Shown here one piece after another: positions 1-5,759 of a stretch of 5,759 nt of DNA. The stretch spans positions 1 to 5,759 of the forward strand of contig CAZVVA010000219.1 of the NCBI GenBank assembly GCA_964630455.1, read 5' to 3'. Each line of letters starts with the position of its first letter. The stretch's first letter is position 1. Source of the stretch: JAUWMI01 sp964630455 (GTDB lineage Bacteria; Sumerlaeota; Sumerlaeia; MWCT01; JAUWMI01). Under the pieces are notes generated by a model. It was not told where the DNA came from, searched no databases, and was given only the letters and a program-made list of their open reading frames with translations. The position numbers and the translations under genes are program-made.

Positions 1-439
1 AGACTGCAATAATCCGATCGGTAAACCGCGTTGTCAAACGATACAAGAGACGCACCAGCCATTTCACAACCCGACCTTTCACATCCCACGTGTGAATGCC
101 GTGCTCCGTAGTCACGATAAGAGGAACCCCGGCCAGCTTGGCTGCCATCCGACCAATAAGATCGGCCCGGATGAGGTTCGTATGAAGCAGACTGTAGTGC
201 CCCTGTTTTATATGCCGAATGAAGCGCCCGATCGCTGCAATGTCATAAACGCTTTTCATCCCCACCACGGCTGTAGGTACTCCAAGCGCGTCAAATCGCT
301 CTTGCAGCGGCCCTGCTCTCGACAGTGCCACAGTGGAACAAGCAACTGCGCCAGAGCGATGCATTGCCTGAATAATTGAAAAGATCAATAATCCGGGTCC
401 GTCTTCCTCATAAGCGTTCAGAAGAAAAAGAGCCTTCAC
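1..439 (-). CDS. Glycosyltransferase, GT4-type N-terminal domain (partial, 3' end outside window)
   Basis: The visible 146 residues look like the N-terminal half of a GT-B fold glycosyltransferase (GT4 type), which would add a sugar from a nucleotide-sugar donor to a growing surface glycan at the cytoplasmic face of the membrane. The start MKALFLLNAY followed by DGPG (13-16) fits the first beta strand and glycine turn. HTNLIRADLIGRMAAKLAGVP (about 86-106), then TTEHG (110-114), and the closing DRIIAV before the edge are typical of the acceptor-side domain. The donor-binding domain lies off the window. The start is GTG at 437-439 (plus-strand CAC). It is supported by GAGG about 8 bases upstream and by lying only two bases after the stop of the upstream ligase gene, which suggests translational coupling. 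The frame is open to the window edge. Sugar and acceptor cannot be inferred. The family call is quite sure, the exact role is not. Confidence 0.85.
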   Translation of the reverse strand, partial: MKALFLLNAYEEDGPGLLIFSIIQAMHRSGAVACSTVALSRAGPLQERFDALGVPTAVVGMKSVYDIAAIGRFIRHIKQGHYSLLHTNLIRADLIGRMAAKLAGVPLIVTTEHGIHTWDVKGRVVKWLVRLLYRLTTRFTDRIIAV

Positions 440-460
440 GGCTACGCCTCATCGCCTCGC
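440..460 (-). promoter_or_regulatory. Ligase stop / glycosyltransferase start coupling junction with ribosome binding site
   Basis: On the minus strand the ligase ends in TAG (442-444) and two bases later the next frame opens with GTG (437-439). The sequence GAGGCGATGAGGCG just before the stop holds two copies of GAGGCG, and the second puts GAGG about 8 bases from the GTG. This decides the GTG as the start of the glycosyltransferase and predicts that ribosomes finishing the ligase re-initiate there. Confidence 0.6.
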
Positions 461-1863
461 GGCCCTGCATTGGTAGCACAGGCATCCCTGCCTGTAGTAT
501 CTTTTCCAGAAGCCGGAAATGCCAAACATACACTCATACAAAGCAGAATCCAGAAGAGCGACGCTCGAGTAGGCAAATGCAGAGGAAAGCTAAACGTGCT
601 GCTAATCAGCAGGCAGACGATCGCTCCGCTCAGACTCAACTGCAGGAGCCAGATCGCGCTGCCGCAATGAGCAGTGCGCAGCTGACTCTTTACCGCCGAA
701 AAGTACGCCAGCAGCAACAGGACAAAGAGGAAAAGCCCTAGACTTCCACGCTCGACCCAAAATTGCAAATAGTCATTATGCGCATGCTCAGCCACGCGGT
801 TTTCCAGATCAATCGCAAATAGTGTCATACCCGCCCGTTCATCTTTCTCAACGAGCCGCTTCACATAGTCGTAGAAGTTAACCTGAAACATGCCCTCCCC
901 AAAACCCACAATCGGGCGGTCGCCAATCATCTCAGCGCAGATTGCATAAAACAGAATGCGCTGTTTGATGGATTCTGATCTCGGATCAGCCAGCTCACTG
1001 AAGCGACCCATTACCCGTGCGTTGCGCGTATTAATTGGATTAGGAAATGAAAAGATAACCAGCAGCAAAACCACTATCCCTGCCAAAAGCGCCAAAATCC
1101 AGCCAGCGCGTGGCGAAACACGCAACGGCTTCCAGCGCACTATCCAATATGCAACAAACAGAGCGCCGCCAAGCATCCCGAGCCATGCGCCGCGCGCACC
1201 CGTCAGAAGCATTACGAATGCAAACAGAACAAACCCTAGAGCCCTGATGGCGCGGGCCATTGATGTGCGACGCGTCAGCAGCTGCGGAATCAGCATAACC
1301 GTAAATGGCGCCAGGTAACTGCCCAGGTACTCAGGATTGCCGATGGTTGACAGAATAAAGTTCCGGCTCTCTTTGCTCGGACGCACGTATGGAAACACGC
1401 TGGCAAGCACATTCAGATTGAAATACTGAAGCAAGCCGTATACGCTGACGAGAACGGCAGCCAGGATCGCCACCAGTTGCAACTTTTCAATCTCCCTATG
1501 TTCTATCAGGAGCGGTTGAAGTACAAAGAACAATCCCAGCAGGAAGATAGAAATCAACGCTTCTTGAAAGCAGTAGCTCGCATTCCCTGAGGCCGCACAT
1601 GCAATAACCATAGACACCAGCAACAGCCCTGCCGATACGTTCACAAGCGTAACCGAAAAACGCGGAATGCCCGCAACCACAATACGGATGCAATAGAAAA
1701 TGAAAAAGGAGCACAAGAGAAAAAACGCAATCAGCTTCTTGGAATCAATAACAGGACTGTATGTCGCCAGACGAGGCAAAAGAAAAAGTGGCGTTAAAAA
1801 CAGTAGGAGCGCCACGTGAACGAGGAGGAGCTTATGAAGCAATCGGGAGACCAGGGCGTTCAA
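442..1863 (-). CDS. O-antigen ligase / polymerase-like polytopic membrane protein (Wzy_C/WaaL superfamily)
   Basis: This 473-residue protein is an integral membrane protein with about ten to twelve hydrophobic segments, for example near 12-30, 43-64, 73-92, 101-120, 128-147, 205-221, 225-242, 254-272, 375-390, 403-422 and 433-450. Family hallmarks are GNPEYLGSYLA (175-185), TGARGAWLG (221-229, with Arg224), GFGEGMF (320-326), and the loop EHAHNDYLQFWVERG (359-373, with His360 and His362). In WaaL-type ligases an arginine and a histidine in periplasmic loops are needed to move an undecaprenyl-linked glycan to its acceptor. Equivalence here is inferred by position. It could instead be a Wzy-like polymerase or a protein O-glycosyl ligase, since sequence alone rarely separates them. 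The frame opens at a TTG (1861-1863) only 15 bases after an in-frame TGA, so no ATG start exists nearby. GAGAGG lies 11 bases upstream of that TTG. The C-terminal tail after residue 453 is not membrane-like and derives from a palindromic repeat. The gene is followed two bases later by a glycosyltransferase. Confidence 0.88.
   Translation of the reverse strand: MNALVSRLLHKLLLVHVALLLFLTPLFLLPRLATYSPVIDSKKLIAFFLLCSFFIFYCIRIVVAGIPRFSVTLVNVSAGLLLVSMVIACAASGNASYCFQEALISIFLLGLFFVLQPLLIEHREIEKLQLVAILAAVLVSVYGLLQYFNLNVLASVFPYVRPSKESRNFILSTIGNPEYLGSYLAPFTVMLIPQLLTRRTSMARAIRALGFVLFAFVMLLTGARGAWLGMLGGALFVAYWIVRWKPLRVSPRAGWILALLAGIVVLLLVIFSFPNPINTRNARVMGRFSELADPRSESIKQRILFYAICAEMIGDRPIVGFGEGMFQVNFYDYVKRLVEKDERAGMTLFAIDLENRVAEHAHNDYLQFWVERGSLGLFLFVLLLLAYFSAVKSQLRTAHCGSAIWLLQLSLSGAIVCLLISSTFSFPLHLPTRASLFWILLCMSVCLAFPASGKDTTGRDACATNAGPRGDEA
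478..495. repeat. REP-like perfect inverted repeat (7-bp arms, 4-base loop) inside the ligase 3' end
   Basis: The plus strand reads ACAGGCATCCCTGCCTGT: arms ACAGGCA (478-484) and TGCCTGT (489-495) are perfectly complementary around a TCCC loop. On the coding minus strand it is translated as part of TTGRDACATNAGPRGDEA, the last 18 residues of the ligase. I recall similar 'TGRDACAT' tails in predicted proteins of various environmental bacteria, which would mark it as an interspersed element, but only one copy is in this window, so that is recollection and not seen here. It has no T run after it on either strand, so it is not a standard intrinsic terminator. Confidence 0.6.
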
Positions 1864-1880
1864 GAGCCTGATGACCTCTC

Positions 1881-1886
1881 ATTATA
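1881..1886 (-). promoter_or_regulatory. Perfect TATAAT -10-like element close to the ligase start
   Basis: The minus strand reads TATAAT at plus positions 1881-1886, with no good -35 hexamer at 16-18 bases. A start about 7 bases downstream would fall near 1874, inside or just past the GAGAGG motif (1875-1880), leaving an almost leaderless message. That conflict, and the absent -35, make it a weak candidate. Confidence 0.2.
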
Positions 1887-1998
1887 CATAGTTCGAGCAC
1901 TGCAAGACCTAAAACATGCAGCCTTTCGGGCAAATCAATCTGGATCCCAGAGAATGTCGCGTTTTACAAGGCTAACTCTTTATAGATGAACTATCTGA

Positions 1999-2026
1999 GT
2001 AATACTTTTTGCATTCCAAAAGTCAA
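1999..2026 (-). promoter_or_regulatory. Candidate sigma70 promoter for the ligase-glycosyltransferase pair
   Basis: On the minus strand TTGACT (plus 2021-2026, five of six consensus bases) is followed after 16 bases by TATTAC (plus 1999-2004, four of six). Transcription would start near 1992 and give a leader of about 130 bases before the TTG start of the ligase, with its GAGAGG motif included. It is the best leftward promoter I can find, but the -10 element is mediocre. Confidence 0.35.
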
Positions 2027-2221
2027 CTGTTTTTATACTCTAACCGCAATGGCGCAGTTTTCAACCTTTTCTCGCCAGGAGATTCATCCACTTTTTTCAC
2101 TGACTAAAGGCGTTGCTGCGGCTTTGTGCATCACATGCTATTGAGACAAGGTGTTCTTCAACTGTCACAACGCATACTACTGTCGTTAACATCACGAGGA
2201 AAAAATCTTCATTCAGTTGCC

Positions 2222-2239
2222 TTTTGGGGCGTCCCAAAA
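2222..2239. repeat. 18-bp palindrome upstream of the hisA promoter, possible operator
   Basis: TTTTGGGGCGTCCCAAAA consists of perfect 7-base arms TTTTGGG and CCCAAAA around GCGT. It ends six bases before the -35 hexamer of hisA, so its centre is roughly 48 bases upstream of the expected transcription start, a usual place for a regulator site. It lacks a T run and so is not an intrinsic terminator. I do not recognise it as the site of a known regulator. Confidence 0.4.
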
Positions 2240-2245
2240 AAGGGT

Positions 2246-2272
2246 TTGACATTGCCCTGGATGTGCTATAAA
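2246..2272 (+). promoter_or_regulatory. hisA promoter: consensus -35 with extended -10
   Basis: A perfect TTGACA (2246-2251) is followed after 15 bases by TATAAA (2267-2272), preceded by TG at 2264-2265 in the extended -10 position. The extended -10 compensates for the short spacer. Transcription should begin near 2279, leaving about 28 leader bases before the hisA start. No attenuator or histidine leader peptide fits in so short a leader. This is the strongest promoter in the window. Confidence 0.7.
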
Positions 2273-2306
2273 TGCTTACATTTTAAAACCTTACGAAGGA
2301 TCTAGT

Positions 2307-3047
2307 ATGGTAAAGAACCTTACGGTCATTCCAGCCATTGATCTTATGGCTGGCAATTGTGTCAGATTAATACAGGGCCAGAAGACACAAAAGACCATCT
2401 ATTCCAACGACCCGGTGGAAGTTGCAAGGCGTTGGGAGGCGGCAGGAGCAGAAATAATTCACATTGTGGACCTGGATGGGGCGTTTCAGGGCACACCACA
2501 GAATCTTGATGTGGTAAAAAAGATTCGCCAGAACGTGAAGGTACGCATACAATTTGGCGGCGGGCTTCGCGATCTGGAGCATATCACCAGGGTGCTCCAT
2601 TTAGGCATTGATCGTGTCGTGCTGGGGACCAAAGCATACGAATCTCCTGAGTTCTTGCGTACTGTAGTCGCCCAATACGGAGAGAAAATTGCTGTGGGTA
2701 TTGACGCGCGAGAAGGGAAGGTGGCGGTAAAAGGCTGGCAGGAACTGGAGGCCGATGACGCAGTTAGCTACGCCGGCAGAGTTGTCTCTTCAGGAGTTTC
2801 TACCATTATTTATACTGATATCAAGTGCGATGGGATGCTCGTCGGTCCCAATCTCGCTGGCATTGACACTCTGGCCCAGCAAGTTCAGTGCAGCGTCATT
2901 GCTTCGGGCGGAATCAGCAGCATTGATGATGTGTTGGCGATCGGGCGTCTGAAGCGCCCTAACATAACAGGAGTAATCGTAGGAAAGGCATTGTACAGCG
3001 GCAGAATAAGGTTAGAGAAAGCAATATCAGCGATTGAGACACTGTGA
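2307..3047 (+). CDS. hisA: Phosphoribosylformimino-AICAR ribotide isomerase, histidine biosynthesis
   Basis: HisA catalyses the Amadori rearrangement of ProFAR to PRFAR, the fourth step of histidine synthesis, in the cytosol. The 246 residues match the usual size of a single (beta-alpha)8 barrel. PAIDLMAGNCVRL (9-21) carries the first catalytic Asp12. Asp133 in VGIDAREG (130-137) is the expected second acid. YTDIKCDGM (169-177) holds the conserved Thr170. The two phosphate sites are FGGGLRD (83-89), and ASGGIS (199-204) with GVIVGKALY (222-230). The TDI-DGM signature and two-acid pattern separate it from its paralogue HisF. Start ATG at 2307 follows GAAGGA (2295-2300) by six bases. No other his gene is in the window, so it is either detached from the pathway operon or has partners elsewhere. 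Its own strong promoter lies directly upstream. Downstream is trxA after a 121-base gap. Confidence 0.96.
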   Translation: MVKNLTVIPAIDLMAGNCVRLIQGQKTQKTIYSNDPVEVARRWEAAGAEIIHIVDLDGAFQGTPQNLDVVKKIRQNVKVRIQFGGGLRDLEHITRVLHLGIDRVVLGTKAYESPEFLRTVVAQYGEKIAVGIDAREGKVAVKGWQELEADDAVSYAGRVVSSGVSTIIYTDIKCDGMLVGPNLAGIDTLAQQVQCSVIASGGISSIDDVLAIGRLKRPNITGVIVGKALYSGRIRLEKAISAIETL

Positions 3048-3102
3048 GACCGGTTTTCCGGGTAATGTATTTTCCTTAACAAAAGATTTGCCGTTATTTA
3101 AC

Positions 3103-3130
3103 TTGACTTGACGACCAGAATTATTACAGT
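3103..3130 (+). promoter_or_regulatory. Candidate promoter for trxA
   Basis: Two overlapping -35-like hexamers, TTGACT (3103-3108) and TTGACG (3108-3113), sit in the hisA-trxA gap. TTGACT is followed after 16 bases by TACAGT (3125-3130, four of six consensus bases). A start near 3137 would give a leader of about 32 bases. The -35 is good, the -10 is weak. The absence of a convincing terminator after hisA means read-through is also possible. Confidence 0.35.
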
Positions 3131-3158
3131 TACCTAGACATTCTTTGAACCTCTGGCT

Positions 3159-3163
3159 GGAGG
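3159..3163 (+). promoter_or_regulatory. Ribosome binding site that fixes the trxA start
   Basis: GGAGG lies five bases (AAAAA) upstream of the ATG at 3169-3171. An in-frame TTG eight codons earlier (3145) would extend the protein but would place this site inside the gene and has no comparable motif before it, so the ATG is preferred. Confidence 0.8.
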
Positions 3164-3168
3164 AAAAA

Positions 3169-3501
3169 ATGGCGGGCGAAAATATTATTTTGCTTAGCGA
3201 CGATAACTTTGAGACCGAGGTGATCAAAAGCGAGTTACCGGTATTAATTGATTTTTGGGCACCATGGTGCGGTCCCTGTCTGCGCGTAGGACCGATCATC
3301 GAGGAGTTGGCCAACGAGTACCAGGGCAAACTGAAAGTAGGAAAGCTGAATGTTGACGAAAATCAGAAGACAGCAATACATTTCAGCATTCAGAGCATTC
3401 CAACTGTCATCCTGGTCAAAGGCGGGGAGACTAAGGAGCGCATTGTAGGTGCAGTGCCTAAAGAGATGCTGAAGAAATCAATTGACAAGCATATTGGCTA
3501 A
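3169..3501 (+). CDS. trxA: Thioredoxin
   Basis: Thioredoxin is a small cytosolic dithiol protein that reduces disulfides in ribonucleotide reductase, peroxiredoxins, methionine sulfoxide reductase and other partners, and is itself recharged by thioredoxin reductase. With 110 residues it has the standard single-domain length and no signal peptide. It shows the buried Asp28 in VLIDFWAPW, the redox site WCGPC (33-37, Cys34 and Cys37), and the cis-proline Pro78 in SIPTV. The residue after the second cysteine is Leu38, where many thioredoxins have Lys or Arg (CGPCK/R), and Arg follows it, a mild variation beside the active site. The gene follows hisA and precedes nrdR. The link to nrdR is functional, since ribonucleotide reductase depends on thioredoxin. 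The family call is firm. Whether this is the main thioredoxin of the cell cannot be told. Confidence 0.95.
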   Translation: MAGENIILLSDDNFETEVIKSELPVLIDFWAPWCGPCLRVGPIIEELANEYQGKLKVGKLNVDENQKTAIHFSIQSIPTVILVKGGETKERIVGAVPKEMLKKSIDKHIG

Positions 3502-3635
3502 GATGCGCTGCCGTATCTTCCTTCATTGCTGTCAAATGACAATAAAGCGCTCGGGCTCAGGTCGTCTTACATGCCCAGCGTATTTGTTCGTTCAGAGGAG
3601 ATCATAAAGCTCAACAGCGCAGAGAGAGGTACCAT

Positions 3636-4088
3636 ATGCAATGCCCTTACTGCGGTAACGTGAAGGATAAAGTCGTCAACTCCCGGCTGTGCCAGAATGG
3701 GGAATCAGTTCGTCGCCGACGCGAATGTCTGAGTTGTCGTAGGCGTTTCACCACATTTGAAGTCATTGAAAAGATCCCGCTAATGGTAATCAAGCGGGAC
3801 GGCAAACGCGAGACCTTTGACCCACAGAAAATCCTGAATGGCATTCTTAAGGCGTGCGAGAAGCGTCCTGTGGCGCTCCAGGACATCGAGAAAATCGTGG
3901 ACTTCGTCGAAAAAACCCTGTATAATGAGATGGACAAGGAAGTCAGCTCCCTGAAAATCGGCGAAATGATCTTGAAGCGATTGAGGGATCTCGACGAGAT
4001 CGCCTACGTACGATTTGCCTCAGTTTACCGACAGTTCCGGGACGTCAGTGAGTTCTCCGACGAATTGAAAGCCCTCCTGAGAAAATGA
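3636..4088 (+). CDS. nrdR: Transcriptional repressor NrdR of ribonucleotide reductase genes
   Basis: NrdR is a nucleotide-sensing repressor that binds paired NrdR boxes before ribonucleotide reductase genes when dATP/ATP occupy its ATP-cone. The 150 residues match the family's usual length. The N-terminal zinc ribbon has CPYC (Cys3, Cys6) and CLSC (Cys31, Cys34) with the basic SVRRRREC stretch and RRRFTTFE (35-42). The ATP-cone follows from PLMVIKRDGKRETFD (48-62) through ILKACEKRPV (70-79) to LDEIAYVRFASVYRQFRDV (119-137). No key residue is missing. The ATG at 3636 follows GAGAGG (3624-3629) by six bases, and the Met-Gln-Cys-Pro start is normal for the family. I searched by eye for an NrdR box in the gaps before hisA, trxA, nrdR and cimA and found none, so its target nrd genes are presumably elsewhere. 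It lies 134 bases after trxA with no clear terminator between. Confidence 0.97.
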   Translation: MQCPYCGNVKDKVVNSRLCQNGESVRRRRECLSCRRRFTTFEVIEKIPLMVIKRDGKRETFDPQKILNGILKACEKRPVALQDIEKIVDFVEKTLYNEMDKEVSSLKIGEMILKRLRDLDEIAYVRFASVYRQFRDVSEFSDELKALLRK

Positions 4089-4165
4089 GCTGGCTTTCTT
4101 CAGCACCCACGGTAGATTCACCAGACCAATCAGCGGAGATCGTCTGAGATTTTGATGAAATACGC

Positions 4166-4171
4166 TATGAT
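4166..4171 (+). promoter_or_regulatory. Candidate -10 element of a cimA promoter
   Basis: TATGAT (five of six consensus bases) in the 125-base gap after nrdR would start transcription near 4178, with a leader of about 36 bases that includes the cimA ribosome binding site. No good -35 hexamer is present at 16-18 bases, so it would need an activator, or cimA is read from upstream. No T-box or leucine/isoleucine leader peptide is visible. Confidence 0.3.
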
Positions 4172-4213
4172 AAATACGGTACCGACCAGCGGGAATAGGA
4201 AGGATTGGCAGAT

Positions 4214-5759
4214 ATGAAAAAAGACATCTACCTGTATGACACGACGTTGCGCGATGGCGAACAAAGCGAAGGGATTGCATTTTCGCTGCAGGACAAGATT
4301 CGTATTGCCCAGAAGCTGGACGAATTTGGCCTGGATTACATAGAAGGGGGCTGGCCTGGATCGAATCCCAAAGCCATTCGGTTCTTCCATCGTATGAAGG
4401 TGGTAAAACTCAAGCAGGCGCGCCTATCGGCGTTCGGGAGTACCTGTCGCGCAAAATCCAAAGCGTCCCATGACTCCAATATTGCCGCCCTCATTGAGGC
4501 AGACACCCCTGTGGTCACGATCTTTGGCAAGACCTGGGATCTGCACGTGCGCGACGCCCTTCGCGTCTCGCTCGACGAAAATGTAATTATGATTCGCAAC
4601 TCTATTGCCTATCTGAAAACCAAGGGCAAAGAAGTAATTTACGATGCAGAACATTTTTTTGATGGTTACAAGAGCAATCCTGACTACGCGCTGAAAACAA
4701 TTCAGGTGGCTGCTGAGGCAGGCGCTGATACCATTGTTCTGTGCGATACCAATGGCGGCACCATGTCTACCGAGATTCCCGCCATAATGGAGCATGTGCA
4801 ACGAGTGATAGGGAGTCCGCTGGGTATCCACGCGCACAACGATGCCGGCCTGGCTGTGTCGAACTCCTTGATTGCGCTTTATTATGGGGCAAACCACGTG
4901 CAGGGTACAATCAACGGCTTTGGCGAGCGCTGCGGAAATGCTGACCTGATTCAGATCATTCCGAGCCTGGTTCTCAAATACAAGAAATGCTGCATCCCGC
5001 GGGTGCAGCTACCTAAACTGACAGAGGTCTCGCATTTTGTCAATGAAGTGGCCAACCTGGTTCCAAATCCGCGCCATCCTTATGTTGGCCGCTATGTGTT
5101 CTCCCACAAGGGTGGGGTGCATGTTAGTGCGGTACTCCGCAATCCACAAACGTACGAGCACATTAAACCCGAGCTCGTCGGCAATAAGCGGCACATTCTG
5201 GTGTCGGAACTATCCGGCAAGAGCAACGTTCAGTCAAAAGCCGAGGAATTAGGCATTGATCTGTCTACTGCGAGCGAGGAAACGCGCGGATTGCTGGCCG
5301 ATATTAAAGAGATGGAAGATGAAGGCTATCAGTTCGAGGCGGCCGAAGGCTCGTTTGAAGTGCTGCTAAAAAAGGCGCTGGGCAAGCATAAAACGTTTTT
5401 CGATCTCCAGGGATTTCGGGTGATTATCGAGAAGCGCGGCCCGAAGGAGCCTTGTTTAACCGAAGCCACAATTAAGCTTCTAATCAACGGCGAGCTCAAG
5501 CACACGGCCTCTGATGGCGAAGGCCCGGTCAATGCCCTGGACTGCGCACTACGCAAGGCCCTGAGTGAAAGCTATCCAGAATTGCGCAATATCCAATTGT
5601 CCGATTTCAAAGTGCGCGTGATTGACCCGAAAGAAGGAACTGCGGCTAAGGTGCGGGTCCTGATCGAAACCTCTGACGGGAAGCATGAATGGGGCACTGT
5701 CGGCGTATCAGAAAATATTATTGAGGCAAGCTGGCGCGCAATTGTAGACAGTGTGGAAT
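4214..5759 (+). CDS. cimA: Citramalate synthase, LeuA-like (3' end just outside window)
   Basis: Citramalate synthase condenses pyruvate with acetyl-CoA to (R)-citramalate, opening the threonine-independent route to 2-oxobutyrate and isoleucine in the cytosol. The 515 visible residues form the DRE-TIM HMGL-like barrel followed by a LeuA-type allosteric domain. The barrel starts with YDTTLRDGEQSEG (8-20; Arg13, metal ligand Asp14). EGGWPGSNPK (44-53) follows, a stretch characteristic of this citramalate synthase branch. HAHNDAGLAVSNS (206-218) gives metal ligands His206 and His208. GTINGFGERCGNADL (231-245) closes the active site. FSHKGGVHVSAV (296-307) marks the linker. Residues from about 400 to GTVGVSENIIEASW (494-507) are the regulatory domain, where isoleucine feedback is likely by family. 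The frame is open at the edge, and probably only 10-25 residues are missing. The ATG at 4214 follows AGGAAGGA (4197-4204) by nine bases. Isopropylmalate or homocitrate synthase are less likely alternatives. Confidence 0.93.
   Translation, partial: MKKDIYLYDTTLRDGEQSEGIAFSLQDKIRIAQKLDEFGLDYIEGGWPGSNPKAIRFFHRMKVVKLKQARLSAFGSTCRAKSKASHDSNIAALIEADTPVVTIFGKTWDLHVRDALRVSLDENVIMIRNSIAYLKTKGKEVIYDAEHFFDGYKSNPDYALKTIQVAAEAGADTIVLCDTNGGTMSTEIPAIMEHVQRVIGSPLGIHAHNDAGLAVSNSLIALYYGANHVQGTINGFGERCGNADLIQIIPSLVLKYKKCCIPRVQLPKLTEVSHFVNEVANLVPNPRHPYVGRYVFSHKGGVHVSAVLRNPQTYEHIKPELVGNKRHILVSELSGKSNVQSKAEELGIDLSTASEETRGLLADIKEMEDEGYQFEAAEGSFEVLLKKALGKHKTFFDLQGFRVIIEKRGPKEPCLTEATIKLLINGELKHTASDGEGPVNALDCALRKALSESYPELRNIQLSDFKVRVIDPKEGTAAKVRVLIETSDGKHEWGTVGVSENIIEASWRAIVDSVE

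Larger units (their letters stand above)
1864..2306. other. Divergent intergenic region between the glycan genes and hisA
   Basis: This 443-base stretch separates the leftward ligase/glycosyltransferase pair from rightward hisA. I find no credible gene in it: the longest ATG frame I followed (2049-2144, 31 codons) has no ribosome binding site. No tRNA-like cloverleaf or intrinsic terminator is evident. It holds the hisA promoter and an 18-base palindrome near its right end, and candidate leftward promoters near 1999-2026 and 1881-1886. The part between about 2040 and 2220 stays unexplained. Confidence 0.6.

Noticed and set aside
92..741. Two plus-strand frames (92-379 and 376-741) overlying the glycan genes
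   Set aside because: They are antisense shadows of the glycosyltransferase and ligase, are rich in Arg/Gln/Ser without domain pattern, and have no ribosome binding sites.
2049..2144. 31-codon ATG frame on the plus strand in the divergent intergenic region
   Set aside because: It has no ribosome binding site before its ATG and no recognisable protein features. A frame this short is expected by chance.
3050..3061. CCGG-TTTT-CCGG hairpin just after the hisA stop, considered as a terminator
   Set aside because: The stem is only four pairs and no T run follows, so it does not qualify as an intrinsic terminator.
3145..3168. Upstream TTG start giving thioredoxin eight extra residues
   Set aside because: GGAGG sits five bases before the ATG at 3169, and thioredoxins normally begin near there. 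The TTG has no such motif.
3528..3546. Short inverted repeat TGTCA-AA-TGACA between trxA and nrdR, considered as a terminator or NrdR box
   Set aside because: The two-base loop is too tight for a hairpin, no T run follows, and it does not resemble the NrdR box pattern.
3571..3663. 30-codon frame overlapping the nrdR start
   Set aside because: It has no ribosome binding site, runs out of frame into the well-supported nrdR start, and its sequence has no protein character.
4424..4897. 157-codon minus-strand frame opposite cimA
   Set aside because: It lies fully antisense to conserved citramalate synthase motifs and its translation resembles no family. It is a frame shadow.

Overview
This is a bacterial chromosomal window of moderate GC content. 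Gene density is ordinary, the starts carry Shine-Dalgarno (SD) motifs, and the sigma70-like promoters are recognisable. It holds six protein genes and no RNA gene, CRISPR array, transposase or integrase that I can support. Several household genes point to a free-living, amino-acid-prototrophic bacterium that builds surface glycans: a separate hisA, NrdR, and a citramalate synthase that would give a threonine-independent route to isoleucine. I cannot place it taxonomically from this sequence. A Gram-negative or environmental candidate lineage is a guess based mainly on the O-antigen-ligase-like gene.

Left part (1-1863, minus strand): two genes of a cell-surface polysaccharide locus read leftward. 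The first is a polytopic O-antigen ligase/polymerase-like membrane protein with a TTG start. The second is a family-4-type glycosyltransferase with a GTG start two bases after the ligase stop, cut off by the window edge. The last ~16 codons of the ligase contain a perfect 7-bp hairpin palindrome that looks like an interspersed REP-type element captured by the reading frame.

Middle (1864-2306): a 443-bp divergent intergenic region. It carries a good extended -10 promoter for hisA on the plus strand, an 18-bp palindrome just upstream of it, and one or two candidate promoters for the leftward genes.

Right part (2307-5759, plus strand): hisA (histidine biosynthesis), trxA (thioredoxin), nrdR (repressor of ribonucleotide reductase genes) and cimA (citramalate synthase, missing only its last residues at the window edge). 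Gaps of about 120-135 bp with no convincing terminators leave open whether these four are one transcript or several. trxA and nrdR are functionally linked, because thioredoxin reduces ribonucleotide reductase and NrdR controls its genes. hisA and cimA both serve amino-acid synthesis.

I did not find a convincing new biological system here. The most interesting signals are the palindrome-derived tail of the ligase gene and the palindrome upstream of the hisA promoter.
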